A stretch of DNA of 64,000 bases from Actinomadura sp. K4S16 (lineage in GTDB: Bacteria > Actinomycetota > Actinomycetes > Streptosporangiales > Streptosporangiaceae). Positions 8,221 through 17,258 of the stretch are shown in pieces. The translations under genes were made by a program, and so were the position numbers. Below the pieces are notes generated by a model that was not told the origin of the DNA, made no database searches, and saw nothing but the letters and a program-made list of their open reading frames with translations. The DNA is taken from the NCBI RefSeq assembly GCF_008327685.1, contig NZ_BDDE01000010.1:992001-1056000 (forward strand). The letters run 5' to 3'. Every line of letters starts with the position of its first letter. Position 1 is the first letter of the stretch.

Positions 8221-9660
8221 ATGCTCACGGCGCTCGCGCCCAGGCTGGAGGCGCTGCTCGGGGCCGACCGGGTGATCACCGATCCGGTGCGGCTGCGCAC
8301 CTACGAGTGCGACGGCCTGACCAACCACCGGTCCACGCCCGGCGTCGTCGTGCTGCCCGACACGGCCGAGCAGATCGCCGCGATCGTGCGGGAGTGCGCG
8401 GCCGCCGGGATCCCCTACGTGGCGCGCGGTTCCGGGACCGGCCTGTCGGGCGGCGCGCTCCCCCGCGCGGACGGCGTGCTGATCGTCACGTCCCGGATGA
8501 ACCGGATCCTGGAGATCGACGTCCCGGGGCAGCGGGCCGTGGTGGAGCCCGGCGTGATCAACCTGGACGTGACGCGGGCCGTCCGCCCGTACGGGTACTA
8601 CTTCGCGCCCGACCCCTCCAGCCAGCAGATCTGCTCGGTCGGCGGGAACGTCGCGGAGAACTCCGGCGGCGCGCACTGCCTGAAGTACGGGTTCACCGCG
8701 CACCACGTGCTGGCCTGCGAGGTCGTCACCCCGGACGGCGAGCTCGTGGAGCTCACGGCGGACGGGCCCGGCTACGACCTGCTCGGCGTGTTCGTCGGCG
8801 CGGAGGGCACGCTCGGCATCACCACCAAGATCACGGTGCGGCTGACGCGGGTCCCCGAGACCGTGCAGACGCTGCTGGCCGCGTTCGGGTCGATCGAGGC
8901 GGGCGGCGCCGCGGTGTCGGCGATCATCGGCGCGGGGGTCCTCCCGGCGGCGATCGAGATGATGGACGCCCTCGCGATCGAGGCGGCCGAGGCGGCGGTG
9001 CGCTGCGAGTACCCGCCGGGCGCCGGCGCGGTGCTGATCGTGGAGCTGGACGGCCCGGAGGCCGAGGTCGCCGCGCAGTTCGCCGAGGTGGAGCGGCTGT
9101 GCCGGGACGCGGGCGCCTTCGAGATCCGCATCGCCGACGACGACGTGCAGCGGGCGCTGATCTGGAAGGGGCGCAAGTCGGCGTTCGCGGCCGTGGGCCG
9201 GATCAGCCCGGCCTACCTCGTCCAGGACGGCGTCATCCCCCGGACGGTCCTCCCCGACGTCCTGGCCCGGATCGACGCCCTGTCGGCCGAGTCGGGCGTG
9301 CGGGTCGCGAACGTGTTCCACGCCGGGGACGGCAACCTGCACCCGCTGGTGCTGTTCGACGACGCCGAACCGGGCGCGGAGGCGCGCGCCGAGGAGGTGT
9401 CGGGCGCGATCCTCGACCTGTGCATCGAGCACGGCGGCTCCATCACGGGCGAGCACGGCGTCGGCGTGGACAAGGCCCGCTACATGCCGCGCATGTTCAC
9501 CGACGCCGACCTGGACACGATGCAGATGGTCCGCTGCGGCTTCGACCCCGCGGGGCTGTGCAACCCGGGCAAGGTCTTCCCCACGCCGCGGCTGTGCGGC
9601 GAGGTGCCCGGCAAGCGCAAGGGCCCGCACCCGTACGAGGGAAAGGCGGACATCTTCTGA
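8221..9660 (+). CDS. glcD: Glycolate oxidase, FAD-binding subunit GlcD
   Basis: A 479-residue FAD-linked oxidase that oxidises glycolate (or D-lactate) to glyoxylate (or pyruvate) and passes electrons to GlcF. The FAD-binding PCMH domain spans ~35-215 with YVARGSGTGLSGGALPRADG, the nucleotide-binding hallmark, and SVGGNVAENSGGAHCLKYG; the C-terminal oxidase domain carries NVFHAGDGNLHPLVLFD and GSITGEHGVGVDKARYM. ATG 8221 is preferred to the ATG at 8212, because GGAAGG at 8205-8210 is well spaced only from 8221; the frame is open further upstream. The stop overlaps the glcE start (TGATG), so D, E and F are one translationally coupled operon. Confidence 0.94.
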   Translation: MLTALAPRLEALLGADRVITDPVRLRTYECDGLTNHRSTPGVVVLPDTAEQIAAIVRECAAAGIPYVARGSGTGLSGGALPRADGVLIVTSRMNRILEIDVPGQRAVVEPGVINLDVTRAVRPYGYYFAPDPSSQQICSVGGNVAENSGGAHCLKYGFTAHHVLACEVVTPDGELVELTADGPGYDLLGVFVGAEGTLGITTKITVRLTRVPETVQTLLAAFGSIEAGGAAVSAIIGAGVLPAAIEMMDALAIEAAEAAVRCEYPPGAGAVLIVELDGPEAEVAAQFAEVERLCRDAGAFEIRIADDDVQRALIWKGRKSAFAAVGRISPAYLVQDGVIPRTVLPDVLARIDALSAESGVRVANVFHAGDGNLHPLVLFDDAEPGAEARAEEVSGAILDLCIEHGGSITGEHGVGVDKARYMPRMFTDADLDTMQMVRCGFDPAGLCNPGKVFPTPRLCGEVPGKRKGPHPYEGKADIF

Positions 9661-10856
9661 TGCGGCCCCTGGACGCCCTGGCGAAGGTCTGCGGCGACGT
9701 CCGGCCCGGCGAGCCCGCGGAAGGCGTGCTCGGCGTGGAGCCCGCGATCGTCGCGGCGCCGAAGAACCTGGCCGAGGCCGCCGACGTCATGCGCGTGGCC
9801 GCCGAGAAGGGGCTTGCCGTCGTCCCGCGCGGGGCCGAGACCCGGCTGGACTGGGGGCTGCCTCCGGAGCGCTGCGACCTGATCGTCGACACCCACCGGC
9901 TCGGCCGGCTCGTCGAGCACACGGCCGGGGACCTCGTCGCCAAGGCGGAGGCCGGGCTCGCGATGGAGGAGTTCGCCGAGCGGCTGGCGGAGCGGGGGCA
10001 GCGGCTCGCGCTCGACGTGCCGCTGCCGGGCTCGACCGTCGGCGGGACGGTCGCCACGGGCGCGGCCGGCCCCCTGCGCACCCTGTACGGGACGCCCCGG
10101 AACCTGGTCATCGGGCTCACGGTCGTCCGGGCGGACGGGCAGGTCGCGCGGTCGGGCGGCAAGGTCGTCAAGAACGTCGCCGGGTACGACCTGGGGCGGC
10201 TCTTCTGCGGCTCCTACGGGACGCTGGGCCTGATCGTGGAGGCCACGTTCCGCCTGCATCCGGTCCCCGCCGCGACGGCGTACGTGACCTGCGCCGTGGA
10301 CGGGCCCGAGGACGCGCACGACGCGGTCCAGACCGTCCTCCACTCCCCTGTCGCGCCGAGTGCGGTCGAGTACATCAGCCCAGGGACGGTGGCGGTGTTC
10401 CTGGAGGGCGTTCCCGACGGTGTCGCCGCGCGCGCTCGGCAGACCGCGGAGCTCCTCGGCGAGAAGGCCGAGATCTCCGACACCGCACCCGATGGGTGGG
10501 GCGTCTACCCGGACGGCACCACCCTCATCGACATCGGCGCCCCGCCGCCATCGCTCCGCGACGTCCTCACCGTGCTCGGGCCGGGGGCCGCCGCCACCTG
10601 GAGCGGCAGCGGGCAAGGCCACGTGGGCCTTCCCGCGGAGTCCGGCCCCAACGAGGTGGCCGACGTCCTCGGCCGCCTACGCGACGTGCTGAGGAAGCAC
10701 CGCGGGCACGCCGTCGTCCGCTACGCGCCGCAAGAGGTGCGCGGCGAGATCGACCTGTGGGGGCCGGTTCCCGCGCTGGCGCTGATGCGGCGGGTGAAGG
10801 ACCAGTTCGACCCGGATCACCGGCTGTCCCCCGGCCGCTTCGTGGGAGGGATCTGA
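9660..10856 (+). CDS. glcE: Glycolate oxidase subunit GlcE
   Basis: A 398-residue second FAD-binding subunit of glycolate oxidase. It has a single PCMH-type domain with VVPRGAETRLDWG near residue 60, PGSTVGGTVATGAAGPLRTLYG near residue 130 and GGKVVKNVAGYDLGRLFCGS near residue 165, which are the GlcE hallmarks. The start ATG overlaps the glcD stop by one base (TGATG), and its own stop overlaps the glcF start in the same way. The length is slightly above E. coli GlcE. It needs GlcD and GlcF for activity in characterised systems. Confidence 0.93.
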   Translation: MRPLDALAKVCGDVRPGEPAEGVLGVEPAIVAAPKNLAEAADVMRVAAEKGLAVVPRGAETRLDWGLPPERCDLIVDTHRLGRLVEHTAGDLVAKAEAGLAMEEFAERLAERGQRLALDVPLPGSTVGGTVATGAAGPLRTLYGTPRNLVIGLTVVRADGQVARSGGKVVKNVAGYDLGRLFCGSYGTLGLIVEATFRLHPVPAATAYVTCAVDGPEDAHDAVQTVLHSPVAPSAVEYISPGTVAVFLEGVPDGVAARARQTAELLGEKAEISDTAPDGWGVYPDGTTLIDIGAPPPSLRDVLTVLGPGAAATWSGSGQGHVGLPAESGPNEVADVLGRLRDVLRKHRGHAVVRYAPQEVRGEIDLWGPVPALALMRRVKDQFDPDHRLSPGRFVGGI

Positions 10857-12142
10857 TGAGCGCACAGGACGACCTCCCGGACCTGCTCAGCGACTGCGTG
10901 CACTGCGGGTTCTGCCTTCCGACGTGCCCGACGTACGTGCTCTGGGGCGAGGAGATGGACTCTCCCCGGGGCCGCATCCATCTGATGCAGCAGCACGCGG
11001 ACGGCGAACCGCTCAGCGGACCGATGGTCGAGCACTTCGACCGGTGCCTGGGGTGCATGGCCTGCGTGACGTCCTGCCCGTCCGGGGTGCAGTACGACCG
11101 TCTCATCGAGACGACCCGGGCCGACGTCGAGCGGGAGCACCCCCGCCCGGTGAAGGAGCGCGTCATACGGGAGATGGTCTTCCAACTCTTCCCGTACAAG
11201 CGCAGGCTCCGCGCCCTGCGCGGGCCCCTCCGCGCGTACCAGCGGTCGGGTCTGGAACGGCTCGTGCGGCGCACCGGCATCCTGGAGCGCATCTCGCCGT
11301 CCCTCGCCGCGATGGAGCGGCTGGCCCCGCCCCTCGGCAGGGCGCCGAGGCTGCCCGAGCGCGTCGCCGCACGCGGGGAGCGCCGCGCCACGGTCGGGAT
11401 GCTGACCGGATGCGTCCAGAGCGAGTTCTTCCCCGGCGTCAACGCCGCCACGGCCCGGGTCCTGGCGATGGAGGGCTGCGACGTCGTCATCCCCCGGGGG
11501 CAGGGGTGCTGCGGGGCGCTGTCCATGCACTCCGGGCGCGAGGACGAGGCCCGCGCCTTCGCCCGCCGGACGGTCGAGACGTTCGAGGCCGTCGACGTCA
11601 TCGTGGTGAACTCCGCCGGATGCGGGTCCGCGATGAAGGAGTACCGGGCGCTGCTCGCCGACGACCCGGAATGGTCCGCTCGGGCGGAGGCGCTCTCCGC
11701 CAAGACCCGGGACCTCGCCGAGTACCTGGTGGAACTCGGGCCCCGCGCGGAACGGCGGCCACTTCCGGTCACGATCGCCTACCACGACGCCTGCCACCTC
11801 GCCCACGCCCAGGGCATCCGGCTCCAGCCCCGCGAACTGCTGGCCGCTATCCCCCAGCTCACCGTCCGGGAGATCGCCGAACCCGACATCTGCTGCGGTT
11901 CCGCCGGGACCTATAACCTGTTCCAGCCGGAGGCCGCCGGAGAACTCGGCGACCGGAAGGCGGTGAACGTGGACGCCACCGGAGCCGAACTGCTCGTCGC
12001 CGCCAACCCCGGCTGCTCGATGCAGATCGCCACAGCGCTGCGCCGGCGCGGCGCCGGCATCGCCGTCGCGCACACCGCGCAGGTGCTGGACGCCTCCCTG
12101 CGGGGACTCGGCCGCGACGCCCTTATCGCGCGCGGTTCGTAA
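10856..12142 (+). CDS. glcF: Glycolate oxidase iron-sulfur subunit GlcF
   Basis: A 428-residue electron-transfer subunit. Two 4Fe-4S motifs stand near the N-terminus: CVHCGFCLPTCP (about residues 18-29) and CLGCMACVTSCP (about 68-79). Two cysteine-rich CCG domains follow, with GCCGALSMHSGR and CCGSAGTYN, as in GlcF and heterodisulfide reductase subunit D. It is the last gene of glcDEF, and reduced GlcF is expected to feed the quinone pool at the membrane. No transporter for glycolate lies next to it. Confidence 0.94.
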   Translation: MSAQDDLPDLLSDCVHCGFCLPTCPTYVLWGEEMDSPRGRIHLMQQHADGEPLSGPMVEHFDRCLGCMACVTSCPSGVQYDRLIETTRADVEREHPRPVKERVIREMVFQLFPYKRRLRALRGPLRAYQRSGLERLVRRTGILERISPSLAAMERLAPPLGRAPRLPERVAARGERRATVGMLTGCVQSEFFPGVNAATARVLAMEGCDVVIPRGQGCCGALSMHSGREDEARAFARRTVETFEAVDVIVVNSAGCGSAMKEYRALLADDPEWSARAEALSAKTRDLAEYLVELGPRAERRPLPVTIAYHDACHLAHAQGIRLQPRELLAAIPQLTVREIAEPDICCGSAGTYNLFQPEAAGELGDRKAVNVDATGAELLVAANPGCSMQIATALRRRGAGIAVAHTAQVLDASLRGLGRDALIARGS

Positions 12143-12245
12143 TCCACAGGTCAGGACCGCCGCCGATCCGGCTGTCCGGTATCGTGGCCTGCCCGCCGTG
12201 GGAAGGACACGCCGACCGAGCTGGAGAGGGCCCGAGGGAGCGACC

Positions 12246-12959
12246 ATGGCCAACAGCCGCCAGCCGTACCGCTCGCACCGCCGCAGGAAGAAGAGCCAGG
12301 CAGGAAGGCTCGGCCTCGCGGGGGCCGTCACCGGCGCCGTCGGGATCGCCGCGGTGGCCGGCGTGATCGTGTTCCTGCGGCCGGGCACGGGCGGCGGGGA
12401 CCCCGCCCCGCCCGTCCTCGCGAGCCAGGGCGACGGCGGGGGCGGCTCGTCCGTGCCCGCTCCGAAGGCCGGCCCGCCGGTCGGCTTCACGACGCCGGAG
12501 GGCTACGGCTACAGCCTCGCCGCCGTCATGGCGGGGACGTCCCGGCAGCCGCTCGGCGCCACGCAGGCCCCGCCGGACGGGACGACCTACGCCTACGCCG
12601 ACTACATCCTCACCAACAGCCAGCGGCGGCCCGTCCTGCTGGACTTCCCCGCCGACCTGTTCATGCCGAAGTCGCAGGTCCCGTCGTCGGCGCAGGAGCG
12701 GTGCATGCCGCAGGCCGGCATCCCGGACGACATGTGCACCCTCCCCAACCACAGCACGATCACCGCGCGGGTGGGCGGGTCCAAGGCACCTGTCGAGGAC
12801 GGCGGCGACACGATGATGCCGGCGGGCGCCTCCTACGTGGTCCGCATCGCCTCCGACCTCCCGGTCAAGGAGGACCTCTCCGCCGACGACCTGCGCCTGT
12901 ACGTGTGGAACGCCCGCTTCACCAGCGACCGCAAGGGCGTCCAGCTCGCCTTCCCCTGA
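12246..12959 (+). CDS. Membrane-anchored protein of unknown function
   Basis: 237 residues, not recognised. A basic start (MANSRQPYRSHRRRKKSQ) precedes one transmembrane helix at about residues 22-40, then a Pro/Gly/Ser-rich linker and an outside domain of about 165 residues beginning GFTTPEGYGYSLAAVM. That domain has two cysteines (CMPQAGIPDDMC) that could form a disulfide, so a type II membrane protein with an extracytoplasmic beta-rich domain is likely. ATG 12246 is chosen for the GGAG six bases upstream. It sits alone between glcF and the convergent oligopeptide operon with only 20 bp after its stop. Confidence 0.72.
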   Translation: MANSRQPYRSHRRRKKSQAGRLGLAGAVTGAVGIAAVAGVIVFLRPGTGGGDPAPPVLASQGDGGGGSSVPAPKAGPPVGFTTPEGYGYSLAAVMAGTSRQPLGATQAPPDGTTYAYADYILTNSQRRPVLLDFPADLFMPKSQVPSSAQERCMPQAGIPDDMCTLPNHSTITARVGGSKAPVEDGGDTMMPAGASYVVRIASDLPVKEDLSADDLRLYVWNARFTSDRKGVQLAFP

Positions 12960-12979
12960 CCTGAACGGATCCGGAAGCC

Positions 12980-14653
12980 TCACCGCTTCCTGAAGCCGAT
13001 GTCCTGGTAGGCGAGGTCAACGAAGCCGCCCGCCCCCACGTTGGCGAGCTCCGCGCGCACGGCGACGAGCTGGGGGCGCTGGAACAGCGGGAGGACCGAC
13101 GCCTGGCGCCAGATGAGCCGGTCGGCCCTGTTCACCAGGACGTGGACCCTGCCCGGGTCGACCTCCGCGATGGCCTGGTCCATCGCCGCGTCGATGGCGG
13201 CGCTGCCGATCCGGGAGTAGTTCTGCTGGACGCTGCGTCCGTGAGGCCGGGCGAACACCGCCTTCATCTCCGAAGCGGGGAACGAGGTGCCGAGCCAGGA
13301 GAACGGGACGATGTCCATGTTCCCCGGCGTGACGTACCGCTCGAAGACGTCGTCGGCGGGAACGACCTGGATGTCCACTCGGACGCCTATGCGTTCGAGC
13401 AGCGCGCGCGTCAGCTCCCCCTCCCGCCTGCTGATCGGGACCCCCGACGGCACGACGAACCGCAGCGCGAGCGTGCGTCCCGCCTTGGCGCGGTACTTGC
13501 CGTGGGGCTTCCAGCCCGCCTCGTCCAGGAGCCGCCCGGCCCGCGCGGGGTCGTAGCCGCCGAACTCGCTGGAGTTGTCCTGGTAGCCGGCCTGGGTGCC
13601 GACGTAGAAATGGTTGCCGAGCGGCTGGACCGGCACGCCGAGACCGGACAGGTCGGACCGCGCGATGGCGCGCCGGTCGATGCCGAGCGTCACCGCCCGC
13701 CGTACCCGGGCGTCCGACAGGATGGGCCCGGCCGCGTTGAAGGTGAAGTTCCGCCAGTCCGGCCCGCCCGCCCTCCGGACGACGGCGCCGGGGACGTGCC
13801 GGACGCGCTGCAGCGCATCAGCGTCGAGGCCGACGTCCATCAGGTCGATCTCTTTGTTGGCGAACGCGCCGGGCATCGCGCTGGTGTGCATGGCGCGGTA
13901 AACGATCCGGTCGAGTTTCGCGGGCGCGCCCCACCACGCCGGGTCCCGCACCAGGGTGAGCGTCTTGGCAGTCCGGTCGATCCGCTGGAATCTGAACGGT
14001 CCGGCCGTGACGGGTATGCGGTCCGTCCATGCGGTGTTGAACGCGCGTGGGCTGGAGTAGGCGGAAGCCGGATACAGAGGGCTGAACAGGCCGCGCCAGT
14101 CCGCGTAGGTATGGGCGAACGTCACCTTGACGACGTGCTCGTCAGCGCCGCGTTCGACGCGCTTGATCTGCTGGTAGCCGGTGACGGCGGAGACCTCGTA
14201 GCGGGGGTCGCGTCCAGACAGGGCATGGGCCTGCGCCCGGAAGTCGGCGTACCCGATGGGCCTGCCGTCCGACCACCTGGCGCGCGGGTTGAGCCTGTAG
14301 GTGACGGTCTGGCCGTGCCGGGTCCGCTTCAAGGTGGCCGATTCCAGATACTCCGGAACGGGGCGCGGGACGGCCTTCTCATCGGCGCGCATCAGATACG
14401 GCATGACGGCCTGGATGACGTGCTCGACCGCGCCCTTGGCGCCGTTGACATGGCCCGAGTTCCACTGGGACGGGAATTCGGGCAGGGGCCAGCGCAGCGT
14501 CCCGCCGCCGGAGACACGGTCACGCGGGGTCGGGTTGATGTCCGCCGCAGGCAGGCGCCCAGGTGTGCCCGGCGTCGACGCTTCAGGGGCCGTGCATCCG
14601 GTGCCGTTCAGGAGCGCGATCCCCAGGAGGACCGCGGCGAGGAGATGTCTCAT
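12980..14653 (-). CDS. Peptide ABC transporter substrate-binding lipoprotein, family 5
   Basis: A 557-residue SBP_bac_5 protein that would capture oligopeptides, nickel chelates or similar solutes at the cell surface. MRHLLAAVLLGIALLNGTGC is a lipoprotein signal with Cys20 as the probable lipid site. The domain carries RWSDGRPIGYADFRAQ and WWGAPAKLDRIVYR, typical of the family. It is the last gene of a four-gene operon: its ATG overlaps the stop of the ATPase gene (ATGA). Placing the binding protein last is unusual, since it is normally the most abundant component. The substrate is not evident. Confidence 0.9.
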   Translation of the reverse strand: MRHLLAAVLLGIALLNGTGCTAPEASTPGTPGRLPAADINPTPRDRVSGGGTLRWPLPEFPSQWNSGHVNGAKGAVEHVIQAVMPYLMRADEKAVPRPVPEYLESATLKRTRHGQTVTYRLNPRARWSDGRPIGYADFRAQAHALSGRDPRYEVSAVTGYQQIKRVERGADEHVVKVTFAHTYADWRGLFSPLYPASAYSSPRAFNTAWTDRIPVTAGPFRFQRIDRTAKTLTLVRDPAWWGAPAKLDRIVYRAMHTSAMPGAFANKEIDLMDVGLDADALQRVRHVPGAVVRRAGGPDWRNFTFNAAGPILSDARVRRAVTLGIDRRAIARSDLSGLGVPVQPLGNHFYVGTQAGYQDNSSEFGGYDPARAGRLLDEAGWKPHGKYRAKAGRTLALRFVVPSGVPISRREGELTRALLERIGVRVDIQVVPADDVFERYVTPGNMDIVPFSWLGTSFPASEMKAVFARPHGRSVQQNYSRIGSAAIDAAMDQAIAEVDPGRVHVLVNRADRLIWRQASVLPLFQRPQLVAVRAELANVGAGGFVDLAYQDIGFRKR

Positions 14654-16452
14654 CGTTCGGCCTTCGCCGGGACGAGCGGGTGATGGCAGGCGGCGGAGTG
14701 GTCCGCGCCTATGGCACGCGGCATCGGATCGTGGTCTTCGCATAGGTGTCTGTCGTCGGGGGTGAGCGTGGCGTGGTGCGGGCAGCGGGTCCGGAACCGG
14801 CAGCCCAAGGCAATGCCCATGGGCCTGGGATCGGACGGGTCATCGTGCAGAAGGAAGCGGGTACGTCGGTCTCGTTCTGGATCGGGTGAAGGGATCGCGT
14901 CCAGCAGCGCCCGCGTGTACGGGTGGGCGGGAGCGCCGTACACATCGGGCACCGACCCGATCTCCACGACGCGGCCCCTGTGCATGACCGCGACCCGGTC
15001 GGCGAAGCCCCGGACCAGGGCGAGGTCGTGGGTGACGAACAGGCACGCCAGGCCGAGGCGTTCCCGGAGCCCCTCCAGCAGCTCCATGACGCCCGCCTGT
15101 ACGGCGGCGTCCAACGCCGACACGGGCTCGTCCAAGAGCAGAAGGCGGGGCTCCAGTGCGAGCGCTCTGGCCAGGGCCACGCGCTGCCTCTGCCCGCCTG
15201 AGAGCGCATGGGGGAAGCGCCGTGCATGACCGGGTTCCAAGCCCACCATCGCCAGAAACTCCTCCACGCGCCCGCCGATCGGCATGCGGTGCGCTGTGAG
15301 CGGTTCGGCGAGGATGTCGGCCACCCGCATCCGAGGGTTCAGCGAGGCGTACGGGTCCTGGAACACCACCTGGACGTCCTTGCGCAGGGCCTTGCGGTGG
15401 GCGGTGCGCAAGGCGGCCGTGTCGTGGCCGAAGACGATGACGCGCCCCTCCTGCGGGCGGGTCAGCCGCAGGACCTCCATCAGCGTCGTGGTCTTGCCGG
15501 ATCCTGACTCCCCGACAAGCGCGAGCGTCTCCCCCTCGCGGACGTCGAAGCTCACGCCGTCCACGGCCCGCACCTCGCCGACCCGCCGCCGCGTCAGCGT
15601 CCCTCTGGTGAGGGGGTAGTGACGGGCCAGGCCCTCCACCCGGAGCACGACCGGACGCCCGGTGCGGGGCCGAGAGACATCGCCTGGGCGCGGCGTCGAG
15701 CGCAGCAGGCCGCGCGTGTACGGCGATTGAGGCCGCCGGTAGACCTCCTCCACCGTTCCCGCCTCGACCACCCGTCCCTCGCGCATGACCATCACGCGGT
15801 CGGCGAACCCGGCGACGACGCCGGGATCATGGCTGATCAGCACGACGGCGGCGCCGCTCGCCTCCCGGGCCGCCCGCAGGACGTCCAGCACCCGCGCCTG
15901 GACGGTCGCGTCCAGAGCCGCGGTGGGCTCGTCCGCCACGATCGCCACCGGGTCGTGGGCGAGGGCCATGGCGATCATCACGCGCTGCCGCATTCCGCCG
16001 GAGAGCTCATGCGGGTAGGCGCGGGCCCGCCGGGCCGCGTCGGGCATGCCGACCAGTTCGAGCAGGTCGACGGCACGTGATCGCGCCGCCGCGCGGCCCG
16101 CTGCCGAATGGACCCGGACGGCTTCGGCGATCTGGTCGCCCACCTTCTGGACGGGTGAAAGGGCCGACAGCGGATCCTGGAAGACCATCGCCAGGTCCTT
16201 GCCGCGCACCCGGGAGAGTTCGGCGTCGGTCCGTCCCAGCAGTTCCGCACCGCGCAGCCGCACGCTCCCGGCCACGTGGGCCCCTTCTGGCAGCAGGCCC
16301 GTCAGGGCGAGGGCCAGCGCGGTCTTGCCGGCTCCCGACTCGCCGACGATCCCGAGCGCCTCCCCCTCCTCGACGGCGAAGCCCACCCCGCGGACGGCTC
16401 GGGCGCCGGAGGCGTGGCGGACGGTCAGGTCCGCGACCCGCAGGACGGTCAA
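14650..16452 (-). CDS. Oligopeptide ABC transporter, fused double ATPase (DppD-DppF type)
   Basis: A 600-residue protein with two complete ABC ATPase units in one chain. Unit 1 has GESGAGKT, LSGGMRQR and AIVADEPTAALD; unit 2 has GESGSGKT, LSGGQRQR and LLLLDEPVSALD. The C-terminus has the CRFRTRCPH motif of oligopeptide transporter ATPases. In most Opp/Dpp systems these are separate genes. The TTG at 16452 is chosen as start because it overlaps the permease stop (TTGA) and has GGAGG seven bases before it; an upstream start would run through the permease gene. The stop overlaps the binding-protein start. Confidence 0.91.
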   Translation of the reverse strand: MTVLRVADLTVRHASGARAVRGVGFAVEEGEALGIVGESGAGKTALALALTGLLPEGAHVAGSVRLRGAELLGRTDAELSRVRGKDLAMVFQDPLSALSPVQKVGDQIAEAVRVHSAAGRAAARSRAVDLLELVGMPDAARRARAYPHELSGGMRQRVMIAMALAHDPVAIVADEPTAALDATVQARVLDVLRAAREASGAAVVLISHDPGVVAGFADRVMVMREGRVVEAGTVEEVYRRPQSPYTRGLLRSTPRPGDVSRPRTGRPVVLRVEGLARHYPLTRGTLTRRRVGEVRAVDGVSFDVREGETLALVGESGSGKTTTLMEVLRLTRPQEGRVIVFGHDTAALRTAHRKALRKDVQVVFQDPYASLNPRMRVADILAEPLTAHRMPIGGRVEEFLAMVGLEPGHARRFPHALSGGQRQRVALARALALEPRLLLLDEPVSALDAAVQAGVMELLEGLRERLGLACLFVTHDLALVRGFADRVAVMHRGRVVEIGSVPDVYGAPAHPYTRALLDAIPSPDPERDRRTRFLLHDDPSDPRPMGIALGCRFRTRCPHHATLTPDDRHLCEDHDPMPRAIGADHSAACHHPLVPAKAER

Positions 16453-17258
16453 CGCCCCGCCTCCGGGTGGAGAGCGTCCCGCAGCCCGTCCCCGACCAGG
16501 TTCACCGCGACGACGATCAGGACGAGCAGCCCGGCGGCGAACCCGAACGCCCAGGGGAGCGCGGTCGCCCCGCCCCGGCCGTCGGCGATCACCGAGCCGA
16601 GCGAGACGTCCGGCGGCCGCACCCCGAACCCGAGGTAGGACAGCCCGCTCTCGGCGACGACCGCGACGCTGACGTTCAGGCTCGCGTCGACGGCCAGCAG
16701 GGACGCCAGATGGGGCAGCACATGCCGCGCGATCACGCGCGGCGCGCCCAGGCCGAGGTACCGGGCGGCCAGCACGTGCTCGCGCTCCCGCAGCGAGAGC
16801 GTCGCGGCCCGAACCACGCGGGCGGTGAGCATCCACATGAACGCGGCCAGCAGCGGCACGAGCACCGGCCATCCCCCGGCGGCCCTGGACGCCAGGACGG
16901 TGACGACGAGCAGGGACGGGAGCACCAGGAGCAGGTCGGCGCCCCACATCAGCATCCGGTCGGCGGCGCCGCCCAGGAACCCGGCCGCCGTCCCCGCGAC
17001 GGCGGCGAATCCGGTCGCCAGCACCGCGGCGCATAACCCGACCGACAGCGAGTTCCGCGCCCCGCGCAGGGTGAGTGAGAAGACGTCCCGCCCGCTCTGG
17101 GTCGTGCCGAGCCAGTGCTCTCCGGACGGCCCCTGCCGGAAGGCCGCGAAGTCCGTCTCGTCCCACCCCCACGGTGACGCGAGCGGCCCCGCGAACGCCA
17201 GCAGGACCAGGAGCACTAGCAGGACGCCCCCGGCCACCGCACGCCGTCCGCCGGTCAT
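16449..17258 (-). CDS. Peptide ABC transporter permease, DppC type
   Basis: A 269-residue inner-membrane permease. About six hydrophobic helices are visible, starting with GVLLVLLVLLAFAGPLASP, then HWLGTTQSGRDVFSLTLRGA, the usual DppC pre-domain segment. The EAA-like loop (YLGLGAPRVIARHVLPHL) contacts the ATPase. It is coupled to both neighbours: the ATG overlaps the stop of the upstream permease (ATGA), and its stop overlaps the TTG of the ATPase. It is slightly shorter than typical DppC. Confidence 0.92.
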   Translation of the reverse strand: MTGGRRAVAGGVLLVLLVLLAFAGPLASPWGWDETDFAAFRQGPSGEHWLGTTQSGRDVFSLTLRGARNSLSVGLCAAVLATGFAAVAGTAAGFLGGAADRMLMWGADLLLVLPSLLVVTVLASRAAGGWPVLVPLLAAFMWMLTARVVRAATLSLREREHVLAARYLGLGAPRVIARHVLPHLASLLAVDASLNVSVAVVAESGLSYLGFGVRPPDVSLGSVIADGRGGATALPWAFGFAAGLLVLIVVAVNLVGDGLRDALHPEAGR